The notes under the pieces were generated by a model, which was given only the letters and a program-made list of their open reading frames with translations, was not told the DNA's origin and did not search any database. From the NCBI GenBank assembly GCA_025362825.1, contig JANYFF010000234.1, positions 1-17,176 of the forward strand: a stretch of 17,176 bases of DNA, in the 5' to 3' direction. This DNA is from Polaromonas sp. (GTDB lineage: Bacteria; Pseudomonadota; Gammaproteobacteria; Burkholderiales; Burkholderiaceae_C). Position 1 is the stretch's first letter; every line of letters begins with the position of its first letter. The translations under genes were made by a program, and so were the position numbers. Positions 1 to 7,711 of this stretch are shown here, piece after piece.

Positions 1-1521
1 CGGTGGCCCGCGCGCCGGGGATATGTGTGGTGGCTGCGAGTCGACACCGATGTGATCAAGGATCTTGCGAATTTGCACGCCCTCGGTAATGAACGCGATC
101 AGGCGCATCTGCCCACCACACAACGGGCACAAGAGCGGGAACACTTCGTAGATTCTGGCGATCAACACTGCCCACAGGTAATGCGCCTGTGAACGTTTGG
201 GTGGTGCAGATTCGGGCGTGAGTGGGACCGCGTTGCCCGGCACCACCACCCCAGGCGCGCCCTCGCCCGTGGTGGCTGGCCCGGTCTGTACCCCGACGTG
301 CTTGGCTGGTTGTGCCGGTTGTGCCGGTGTCGCCAGCGCCGTTACCGCAGCCCTGTGCGGCGAATTCGGGGCCAGCACACCAAAGTAACGATGCCGGTGC
401 GTTCGCGGCGGTGGCACCAGGGCTGCGATGCGGTCTATCAGCTCCAGTGGCGTGAGGTGCAGCTCGTCCACCCTGGCACCACGCTTGTCACTGGTGGGCT
501 CGCTGCGCTGTTTGGCGCAGCGGTACACCAGCTCAGCACCTTCTTTGCGAAGGCGTTCACAAGCAAAGGGTGGGCGGGCGCAGTAGCGCAACAGCCGCTC
601 CAGGGCGGCGCGGTCGTCTGCTTCGATACAGACGCCTGCGTCCACCGAGAAGCCGCTGTGCTGGTAGGCCAGCATGTCTTTTGCGTCACTCTTCTGCAGC
701 AGGCCCCGAGCGACGAAGGCGCGCAGGATGCGTTTGCGCAAGGTGGCCTGTACTTGGGCCACAGCGGTGGCATCGATAGCACTGGCCGTGTGAAAGACGA
801 TGCCCGGTGGTGGGGCTTGCACATCGGCATCGGCACTGACATCAACGTCGCACTCGCCCGCCTTTTGCTCAAACACCCCATCGACCACACAGACATGGAA
901 GTGCACATGCCCGTTCAGGCTGGAGCCGAAGCGGTGGATGAAAGCGATTGCGCCAATGTGCTGGGCAGCCTTGTTCACCTGCGCCGCACCGGGGCAGTTG
1001 GCAGATAGGCTTTGCGCAATGACCCGCAGGAAGATGCGCAGCACCATGCCCAGCACTGACCCGTCACGCTGCATAAAGTAGCGCAGCCGCTTGGGTACTG
1101 ACAGCACCCACTGGCGCACCGGCAGGCGGGGAAAAACATGATCGCAGAGGTGTGCCGCCGTCTCCACCATGCGCCGCGTGTTGCACGAGGGGCAGACGCC
1201 CCGGCCCTTGCAGGAATAGGCCACGAAGTAGTCGTGCCCGCAGTCATCACACCAGGCGCGGGCAAAGCCGTGGGCAAAGATGCCGCATTCCAGATATTTG
1301 CGAAAGGCTTGGCGGACATAGGGCCTTGGGGTGTGGTGGTCGCCCTGGCCGTCGAACTGGCCTGCGCTGGCCAACTCAAACCAGGTCTCGAAGTGTTCGG
1401 CGATGGTTTGGTACAGCAGCGTGCGCTCGGGGTGGCGCGGGTTGTAGAGCTTGGGCTTCGCACCCGCTGTGGCCCCACCCGCGTGTGAATGCGCGTGCGT
1501 TGGGCGTGCAGTGGCGGGCAT
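1..1521 (-). CDS. IS91-family HUH transposase, intact, running off the left window edge
   Basis: This gene encodes the rolling-circle (HUH) transposase of an IS91-type element. I read the frame from an ATG at 1521 to base 1 without meeting a stop, giving 507 residues. Comparison with the second copy suggests about 42 residues lie beyond the edge, for roughly 549 in all. An N-terminal zinc-binding part has C91-x2-C94 and C110-x2-C113. The metal-binding HUH motif is H205-V-H207-F-H209, followed by CVVDG. A candidate nucleophile Tyr313 sits in RYCARPPFA. I see no second Tyr four residues later, so this may be a single-Tyr, ISCR-like variant. The C-terminus carries the family block VFPLLCPLCGGQMRLIAFIT. 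The start is chosen as the first ATG in the open frame and has only a weak ribosome-binding site. The gene lies on the same strand as the EAL gene upstream of it. Confidence 0.85.
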   Translation of the reverse strand, partial: MPATARPTHAHSHAGGATAGAKPKLYNPRHPERTLLYQTIAEHFETWFELASAGQFDGQGDHHTPRPYVRQAFRKYLECGIFAHGFARAWCDDCGHDYFVAYSCKGRGVCPSCNTRRMVETAAHLCDHVFPRLPVRQWVLSVPKRLRYFMQRDGSVLGMVLRIFLRVIAQSLSANCPGAAQVNKAAQHIGAIAFIHRFGSSLNGHVHFHVCVVDGVFEQKAGECDVDVSADADVQAPPPGIVFHTASAIDATAVAQVQATLRKRILRAFVARGLLQKSDAKDMLAYQHSGFSVDAGVCIEADDRAALERLLRYCARPPFACERLRKEGAELVYRCAKQRSEPTSDKRGARVDELHLTPLELIDRIAALVPPPRTHRHRYFGVLAPNSPHRAAVTALATPAQPAQPAKHVGVQTGPATTGEGAPGVVVPGNAVPLTPESAPPKRSQAHYLWAVLIARIYEVFPLLCPLCGGQMRLIAFITEGVQIRKILDHIGVDSQPPHISPARGPP

Positions 1522-1715
1522 GGGGCAGTGCCAGCTTGGGCTGGGTGCCTGATGAACTGAGAATGGTCGCGCCGTAAGCCAGCAGTGCCATCGAAAAGCG
1601 GTTGTCCGATGACACTGGCTGTGGCGCTGGCATCCAACAAACGGTACCAGGCCCGCGTAGCCAAGCCACTGCGCGCGCAGGGGTGGTGCTTGATCTCTGG
1701 TGCCCGTCACCCCGG
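1..1715 (-). mobile_element. IS91-type insertion sequence, left copy (partial at window edge)
   Basis: The element is defined by its intact transposase. Its 5' (terIS) end must lie between the transposase start at 1521 and the stop of the EAL gene at 1724; the exact terminus could not be placed. Its 3' (oriIS) end lies left of the window. In the 60 bases I compared (481-540 against 4366-4425), 6 differ from the right copy. A 9-bp tandem duplication near 307-324 is present here and absent there. The two copies are therefore related but not a recent duplication. Confidence 0.6.
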
Positions 1716-1723
1716 TTCTCCTG

Positions 1724-2548
1724 TCAGCCAATCAGATTTTGGAAGGCCGACGGCGCAACGTCGGCCTTGGATCGGAAGGCAGGCTTGGCGAGCAGAAAGC
1801 CTTGCATCAGGCTGATACCCGAGTCACGCAGGAAATCGCGCTCTGCCGTGGTCTCAATACCCTCGGCAATCACCTGAATGTCCATCTCTTCGCACAGGCG
1901 TACCATGCTGCGCACAATCGCCTGGCGCGCCTTGTTCGAGTCGACATTTCGCACCAGGTCCATGTCAATCTTGATGATGTCGGGCTGGAAGTCTGCCAGC
2001 AGCTTCATCCCCGCATATCCCGCCCCAAAGTCATCAATGGCCGTCTTGAAACCACAGCGCTTGTACTCTCGCAGAATCTGCGCAAACCAGGGCCCATCGT
2101 CCACACGCTCGCCTTCGGTCACTTCAAAGATGATGCGGTCCACCGGAAATCCATACGTAGTGGCGGCTGCCAGCGTGGTGCGAATACACAGCTCCGGTTT
2201 ATAGATGGCGTTGGGCAAGAAGTTGATCGAAATATTTTCCTGAATGCCAAGTTGGCTGGCGCCCTTGATGGCTTTCACACGGCAGGCCTGATCGAAGCGA
2301 TAGCGGTTTGCCTCGGTAACCTGCGACAACACCGACATGGCACCCTCTCCATTAGGGCCGCGCACCAGCGCCTCGTGGGCAAATATCGATCCGTTTCGCA
2401 CGTCGAAGATCGGCTGGTACGCGTAATCAAACGCAAACCCCACCCGCTCGGCCTTGCCGCAATCCTCGCAATCGCGCGCAGAGCCCGCCAACGGGATGAA
2501 GTCGATGGGGAAAGTTGGGTTGATACCGTTGTTGCTCTGAGGTTTCAT
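1724..2548 (-). CDS. Stand-alone EAL-domain cyclic-di-GMP phosphodiesterase
   Basis: This 274-residue cytosolic protein is predicted to hydrolyse c-di-GMP to pGpG, which would lower the second messenger and favour motility over sessile growth. The EAL domain spans about residues 36-260 and appears catalytically complete: E59-A60-L61, N109 (SINFLP), E142 (FEVTE), D172-D173 in the DDFG loop, K193 (IIKID), E229 (VIAEGIET) and Q249 (QGFLLAKP). There is no GGDEF domain, no membrane segment and no obvious PAS or BLUF sensor. The short N-terminus contains a C27-x2-C30 pair just before the domain, which could bind metal or sense redox; that is inference. The ATG at 2548 gives the natural family N-terminus, but I see no clear Shine-Dalgarno sequence. 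The neighbours are an IS91 element downstream and an orphan ABC ATPase upstream, so the locus gives no clue to its signalling partner. Confidence 0.9.
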   Translation of the reverse strand: MKPQSNNGINPTFPIDFIPLAGSARDCEDCGKAERVGFAFDYAYQPIFDVRNGSIFAHEALVRGPNGEGAMSVLSQVTEANRYRFDQACRVKAIKGASQLGIQENISINFLPNAIYKPELCIRTTLAAATTYGFPVDRIIFEVTEGERVDDGPWFAQILREYKRCGFKTAIDDFGAGYAGMKLLADFQPDIIKIDMDLVRNVDSNKARQAIVRSMVRLCEEMDIQVIAEGIETTAERDFLRDSGISLMQGFLLAKPAFRSKADVAPSAFQNLIG

Positions 2549-2719
2549 GGTGCTACCAAGTAGTGTGGAAATTGACCTACAAATAATTTTAGGAGCTTGC
2601 AGGAGAACTTGCTTTTAGCAGGTCTTGGCTTTGAAGGCGCTCCCGCAGGTTCCGATGCAACCGTGAAGTTCCTTCAGATCGCGATTTGACCGTCGAGTGG
2701 TTCGCTGTGAAATTTATGA

Positions 2720-2774
2720 AAAATCAGCCGGTAGCGCCCGTGGATTGGGCGTAGGCAGCTACTCATTCAATAGC
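2720..2774 (-). repeat. Degenerate about 55-bp intergenic repeat, copy B
   Basis: Read on the minus strand, it begins GCTATTGAATGAGTAGCTGC, continues through TCCA and GGGC blocks to ACCGGCTGATTTTT. It shares this order of blocks with stretches at 6768-6822 and 12822-12875. The arms GTAGC/GCTAC and GCGCCC/GGGCG give weak stem-loop potential. From memory, it resembles a repeat common in Comamonadaceae intergenic DNA. Mobility or function is unknown. Confidence 0.5.
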
Positions 2775-2794
2775 AAGTATCACAAGCTCGGACC

Positions 2795-2810
2795 CTGCCC
2801 CTCGGGGCAG
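2795..2810 (-). terminator. Hairpin downstream of the ABC ATPase gene, possible terminator
   Basis: CTGCCC and GGGCAG arms with a CTCG loop form a strong GC-rich hairpin 19 bases past the stop codon of the ABC gene. There is no U-tract on the minus strand, so it is not a textbook intrinsic terminator. It may instead stabilise the mRNA 3' end. Confidence 0.35.
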
Positions 2811-2828
2811 AGCGAAAGCAGACGAAGC

Positions 2829-3581
<753 letters not shown>

Positions 3582-3616
3582 TCAACCGCACGAGCCGAAG
3601 TATCGCGCCCAGGAAC

Positions 3617-4550
3617 AGGCTTCAAACCCCGTGGAAACACTGGATTGGCTGCCCGTGTTGCAGGTTCACCATGAAAATCCACCGTCGGCAGGGCCAATAG
3701 TGCTGCGACGGGTGCGTCGGGCGCAGGACGACCCAGCGGCAAGTCAGAATCGCCGCCTCAACCCCTCACCAACTGACGCGCTGATCGACCTCAAAGTCCG
3801 GTGCCGGTTGCGCCGCCCCATCCCATTCAGTTGCCCAGTCTGCTGGCTGGATTTGCACCCCGTCATCCATCTGCGCCTCGCAGTCCTCCCACAACGGTGG
3901 CCCGCGCGCCGGGGATATGTGTGGTGGCTGCGAGTCGACCCCGATGTGATCCAGAATCCGTCTGATCTGTGCGCCTTCGGTAATGAAGGCGATCAGGCGC
4001 ATCTGCCCGCCACACAGCGGGCACAAGAGCGGGAACACTTCGTAGATGCGCGCTATCAGCACCGCCCACAGGTAGTGCGCCGGTAAACGTTTGGGTGGCG
4101 CGGGTTCGGGCGTGGGTGGGATCGCATGGCCCAGCGGTGGCACTCCAGTTGCTCCCTCGCCCGTGGCGGCTGGCTCGGTCTGCACGACGACGTGCTTGGC
4201 CGGTTGTGCCGGTGCCGCCAGCGCCGTAACCGCAGCCCGCAGTGGCGAGTTTGGGGCCAACACGCCAAAGTAACGATGCCGGTGGGTGCGTGGTGGTGGC
4301 ACCAGGGCGGCAATACGGGCTATCAGCTCCAGCGGTGTGAGATGCAGTTCGTCCACCCTGGCGCCACGCTTGTCAGAGCCAGGCTCGCTGTGCTGTTTGG
4401 CGCAGCGGTACACCAGCTCAGCACCTTCTTTGCGCAATCGATCCATGGCAAAGGGTGGGCGGGCGCAATACCGAAGCAGCCGCTCCAGCGCAGCGCGGTC
4501 GTGTGCTTCGATGCACACGCCTGCGTCCACCGAGAAGCCGCTGTGCTGGT
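3617..4550 (-). mobile_element. IS91-type insertion sequence, right copy, 5' end missing
   Basis: The right copy retains the C-terminal half of the transposase gene and the region past its stop, where the oriIS end should lie. Homology to the left copy ends sharply at 4550 (left-copy equivalent about 665), and what follows is an unrelated protein-coding remnant. The outer boundary on the left is uncertain. I placed it next to a GAAC at 3613-3616, because IS91 elements insert beside GAAC or CAAG tetranucleotides; that assignment is inference. With no terIS, the copy has only one transposition end. Confidence 0.6.
3766..4550 (-). pseudogene. Truncated IS91-family transposase (C-terminal half only)
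   Basis: About 260 codons of the transposase gene remain, from the sequence SVDAGVCIEAHDRAALERLL to the stop at 3766. The frame is open and closely follows the left copy, including the RYCARPPFA Tyr block and the CPLCGGQMRLIAF block. The zinc-binding domain and the HUH histidines are missing, so it cannot code for an active transposase. The 3' end is the natural one and supplies the C-terminal 42 residues (LWEDCEAQ... to ...DQRVSW) that are cut off in the left copy by the window edge. The break at 4550/4551 joins it head-to-head with the start of the Ig-like remnant on the opposite strand. Confidence 0.85.
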
Positions 4551-5690
4551 GCCTTCAAACTTGACCTGGGCAGCACCGCCAGCACCTTCCCCGTGCAGCT
4601 GGCTGTTCCGCTCCAGGCGGGCATTACGGCGGATGCAGGCACCGAAGTCTTGTTCTTCCGCAAGGGCCAGGTCATCACGGCCGACGGCAGTTTCAAGCCC
4701 ACTTGGTGGCTGGTGGACAACGGCTTTGTCGGTGCAGACGGCATTGCCCGCACGGCCAGCAAGCCCTTGCCTTGCATTGATACCTCGGGCGAATACGCAG
4801 TGTGCACGCGCCTACCCGGCGTCTTGGGCGGCATGCTTGACTTGGGCATTGGTGGCGGGCAGTGGGCCGACTTTGGCAACTTCTGCTTGGGCGGCGGCAT
4901 GTCTGGCGTCAATATCCAGTCCGAAGTCATCGGCATCCTTGCCAGCATGTCTGGCTCCATGGGCGGTGGCAGCTACCACTTTGGCGTTCCGCAGTTCTCC
5001 CCTGACATTGTCATCCCCACAATCCCGGTAGGGGACACCTTCACGGTCGATCTGCCAAGCATCATGCCGACTGCGGTTACCCCCTATGGCAATGTGGTGC
5101 TGCCGACCATTTCTGCTGCGTCGATGAATGACGCCGGCGAGATGCACATCACCCTGGACAACAGCGCGCCAGGCCAATTCAAGGGCACTATCGTGGTGCG
5201 CGCTTTGTTGCCAGATGGCTCTACTAGAGACGTGCAAACTTTTGCCGGCGACACGACGGGCGACATTGCTATTGGCAGCGTTAGCTGGCAGTTGGTACGC
5301 AAAATCCCCCAACAGGAGTTCACCGGCTCCGGTGAACTGAATGAAGCGCCGCCAGTGGAGTTTGCGGGCAATACCCTGCGTATTAGCCCCAAGCCGCTGA
5401 TGATTGCTGTCCTCAACCGTACTGGCGTCACGTTTTTCCGTGAACACAAACCAGTGGGTACTACCACCTTGGTGGACCAGTTGGGAACGCCCAATAACTT
5501 TGGAGGCACCTACCTTACCGGTACCAAGGTGCAGCCCGTCACGTATTCAGACGACCTCACCCGCGTCTATGTGGCGGGCAATGGTGTGATCTACGTCATT
5601 GACACGCTGAGCTACAAGCTCCTCAACACCATCAACACCCATGGGCGTGTGCCGATTGAACGCTACAACAGCAACAAACAAGGTCGCTAA
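4551..5690 (+). pseudogene. 5'-truncated surface protein remnant (Ig-like/beta-propeller region)
   Basis: About 379 codons in one open frame end at a TAA. The first residues (AFKLDLGSTASTFPVQLAVP) follow directly on the IS91 break, and no start codon belongs to them, so the 5' part of the gene is lost. The protein is rich in Gly, Thr, Val and Asp with alternating hydrophobics, as in extracellular beta-sandwich domains. Near the end, RVYVAGNGVIYVIDTLSYKL resembles one blade of a YVTN-type beta-propeller, and the frame stops soon after, so the C-terminus is probably lost as well. I recall similar large secreted proteins in Comamonadaceae but cannot assign a function. The frame stays open leftwards to a GTG at 4455 through the antisense of the transposase gene. 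That extension is chance, not the original protein. Confidence 0.6.
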
Positions 5691-6006
5691 ACCACCCACT
5701 CGTCCTAGTGGCATCCATATTCAAATTCACCGCACTTCGACCGCACAGGGGCACTAGCAGGCTGTTGTTGGCTTGAATAACTCCGAGGCTACAACTGACA
5801 AAGGAGCCTGATACCCTGGTGCCAAAACCGCGTTTGCAACCCCGTAAAGCACGAGTGAATCCTTCAGCCAGAGGCGGTATTGCCTGCAGTCCAGGCGGTG
5901 ATCCGGGCTGCAATCGACATTCCATTGTTGCAATACATAGCCTGCAATGGCTGCAGGCACATTCTCAATCACGCTGCCACTGGTCATTGCAAAATCCTTG
6001 GCAACG
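5691..6006. other. 316-bp stretch between two gene remnants
   Basis: No recognised gene is found here on the plus strand. The stretch separates the Ig-like remnant from the FtsX-type remnant and presumably contains one or more deletion junctions. On the minus strand it carries a 77-codon open frame with a ribosome-binding site (5754-5987), listed separately. Confidence 0.5.
5754..5987 (-). CDS. Small hypothetical protein, uncertain
   Basis: This is a 77-codon frame from an ATG at 5987 to a stop at 5754, preceded by AAGGATTTTGCA, a fair Shine-Dalgarno at normal spacing. The translation (MTSGSVIENVPAAIAGYVLQ..., ...ELFKPTTAC) looks protein-like, with mixed composition and three cysteines, but I recognise no family. 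It lies antisense to the boundary region of the FtsX remnant, and the frame also extends upstream without an obvious earlier start. It may be a fragment of a larger lost gene or a chance frame. Confidence 0.25.
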   Translation of the reverse strand: MTSGSVIENVPAAIAGYVLQQWNVDCSPDHRLDCRQYRLWLKDSLVLYGVANAVLAPGYQAPLSVVASELFKPTTAC

Positions 6007-6762
6007 ATATCGAACGAGATCGTGGCGGGCCGCTGGACCGAGGATGAAAAGGACGCTATTAGCGTCGAAGAGGGCCTGGCCAAAACTCTGAATCTCAAGC
6101 TGGGGGACAGCCTGCGCTTTGATATTGGCGGCCAGCAGACGGAGACCAAGATTACGTCTTTGCGAAAGGTGGACTGGGGTTCCATGCGGGCCAACTTCTT
6201 TGCGATGTACCCGGTGAGCCATCTGGATGACGTGCCCACCACTTATATGACCGCGTTCAAGGCGCCCGTGACTGCGGGTTTTGACAACGCGCTGGTACGC
6301 CAGTTTCCCAACGTCACCAATGTCGATATGACCAGCACCATTGCCTAGGTGCAGCGCGTACTGGACCAAGTGATTCGCGCGGTGGAGTTTTTGTTCGGCT
6401 TTACGCTAGCGGCCGGTCTGGTCGTGTTGTTTGCTGCGGTGACGGCTACGCGCGAAGAGCGCGCGCACGAGTTCGCCATCATGCGCGCTGTGGGCGCGCG
6501 CGGCAGCCTGCTGCGCCAGGTGCAGCGGGCTGAGCTGGCGGGCGTGGGCCTACTGGCAGGCTTCTTAGCGTCTTGCGCGGCCGCTGCCGTGGGCTGGGCG
6601 CTGGCGCATTACGTGTTTGAGTTTGAATGGACGGTGTCGCTGTGGGTACCGCTACTGGGCGCGCTAGCGGGTGCGGTGCTGGCGCTTGCCGCGGGGTGGT
6701 GGGGTTTGCGCGATGTGCTCCGCCGGCCCGTCGTAGAGACGCTCCGCCAGTCAGCAACTTAA
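6007..6762 (+). pseudogene. FtsX-type ABC permease (YbbP-like), N-terminally deleted, amber-interrupted
   Basis: The remnant is the C-terminal third of a large MacB/FtsX-family permease of the kind encoded beside an ABC ATPase and a lysophospholipase. The periplasmic part runs from NEIVAGRWTEDEKDAISVEE at about 6013. It continues past an in-frame TAG at 6346-6348 into the membrane part, VQRVLDQVIRAVEFLFGFTL. That part has three hydrophobic segments and the conserved cytoplasmic loop REERAHEFAIMRAVGA. Both parts are in the same frame with no gap. The family usually has Gln at the TAG position, so a single C-to-T change (CAG to TAG) explains the break. The normal protein is about 800 residues, so roughly two thirds is missing from the 5' side. 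No ATPase partner is present nearby. Confidence 0.82.
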
Positions 6763-6767
6763 CGGGC

Positions 6768-6822
6768 GCTATGTATTTGATAGCTATGGAGACAATAAAT
6801 ACCTAGGCCATAGCCGGTTTTG
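6768..6822 (+). repeat. Degenerate about 55-bp intergenic repeat, copy A, with stem-loop
   Basis: It begins GCTATGTATTTGATAGCT and ends TAGCCGGTTTT, the same layout as 2720-2774 (minus) and 12822-12875. It contains a 7-bp inverted repeat, GCTATGG (6783-6789) with CCATAGC (6808-6814), around an 18-base loop. It lies between the convergent ends of the FtsX remnant and the DUF6671 gene, where it could act as a weak bidirectional transcription barrier. Confidence 0.5.
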
Positions 6823-6860
6823 GCTTGCAAAACGGGATTTTTTACTGAAATCGACCACCT

Positions 6861-7706
6861 TCAGGGGTTGCAGTGGGGGCAGTCCTTGGGTTCGGCGGCC
6901 ACCACGTCAGTGCGGGCGCGGACTTCCTTGTGTTGGCAACGCGGACACGACCATACTTCTTCGCAAAAGCTGGTGGTTGGCTGTCCGCAGGCCGCACAAG
7001 GGAGCCCGGGGTTTCTTGCGGCAATCCAGTAGCCCGGTGCTTCACAGGCCGGACACTGAGACTGCAGGCGCGCAAGCAGGTCGCTTGCTGCTTGCGCGAT
7101 CAACTGCATGCGACTCGGGTTGGCAAAGGCGCGCAGGTCCCGTTCTACAAATACAGTGCCGCCCGCAGACTGTGCACGGGCCAGATCGAAGCTGGTCTTG
7201 AGTTGGGCCCAGTCGGCGATACCTTTGTACAGCGCCTGGCCGTCAGCCCCGTCATTGCGCACAACCAGGTGGTGCTCGGGGAATCCTTCTTGTTCTGCAA
7301 ACGCGGCGACGGCCTCCCAGTCGTCGCTTTGGATGTGTTCGTTGCGAGCGGCACCCTGCGCCACGGCAACCACCTCGCTACCTAGTTCGTCATCCACCCA
7401 AACCAGCAACTCCACATTCCAGGAAAACATACCCGTGAAAGGGTCCGGGCCAAAGCTGCCTTCACTGGCGACTCCCAGGCTAGTGCCTGCCAGTTCCATA
7501 CCCTTGCGCGCCTTGCGCCTTGCAGCTTCCAATTGCGTGCCAGGTCGTGGTGTTTCGCGGGTAAAGGTCCCGAGCAGGTCGGTATCAAAACCCGTGACAT
7601 GTTCAATGGTGCAGCCCAGGCCGGGCTCCAGCACGGGTGCGATGACGCGTTCCTTGCCGTGTTGCGTCAGCAAAGCCACACGGCGACCGTGGTACAGGTG
7701 GTGCAT
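6861..7706 (-). CDS. DUF6671 family protein with C-terminal paired-cysteine motifs, third gene after dabBA
   Basis: From an ATG at 7706 the protein has 281 residues and is predicted to be cytosolic. The N-terminal domain matches the DUF6671 pattern as I recall it: a short strand with LLTQHGKERVIAP, then GTFTRETPRPGTQLEAARRK, then GVASEGSFGPDPF and later VFVERDLRAFANPSRM. The C-terminus has two zinc-ribbon-like units: C218-x2-C221 with C237-x2-C240, and C254-x2-C257 with C276-x2-C279. Function is unknown for the family. The gene starts 5 bases after the dabA stop on the same strand, so it is very probably co-transcribed and possibly translationally coupled. An upstream ATG at 7742, behind AAGGTGA, would add 12 residues and overlap dabA. 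I prefer 7706 because the family begins at this point and AGG lies at normal spacing. It could work in zinc handling for DabA or as a DAB accessory factor; both are inference. Confidence 0.85.
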   Translation of the reverse strand: MHHLYHGRRVALLTQHGKERVIAPVLEPGLGCTIEHVTGFDTDLLGTFTRETPRPGTQLEAARRKARKGMELAGTSLGVASEGSFGPDPFTGMFSWNVELLVWVDDELGSEVVAVAQGAARNEHIQSDDWEAVAAFAEQEGFPEHHLVVRNDGADGQALYKGIADWAQLKTSFDLARAQSAGGTVFVERDLRAFANPSRMQLIAQAASDLLARLQSQCPACEAPGYWIAARNPGLPCAACGQPTTSFCEEVWSCPRCQHKEVRARTDVVAAEPKDCPHCNP

Positions 7707-7711
7707 AGTGC

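Larger units (their letters stand above)
2549..2828. other. 280-bp intergenic region upstream of the EAL gene
   Basis: No credible gene is seen here. The region holds the upstream region of the EAL gene (the AT-rich stretch at about 2580-2600 is the likeliest place for its promoter, although I cannot assign boxes), a degenerate intergenic repeat at 2720-2774 and a GC-rich hairpin at 2795-2810 just past the stop of the ABC gene. Confidence 0.6.

Noticed and set aside
298..1008. Long plus-strand frames opposite the left transposase gene
   Set aside because: They are antisense shadows of an intact, motif-bearing transposase frame on the minus strand.
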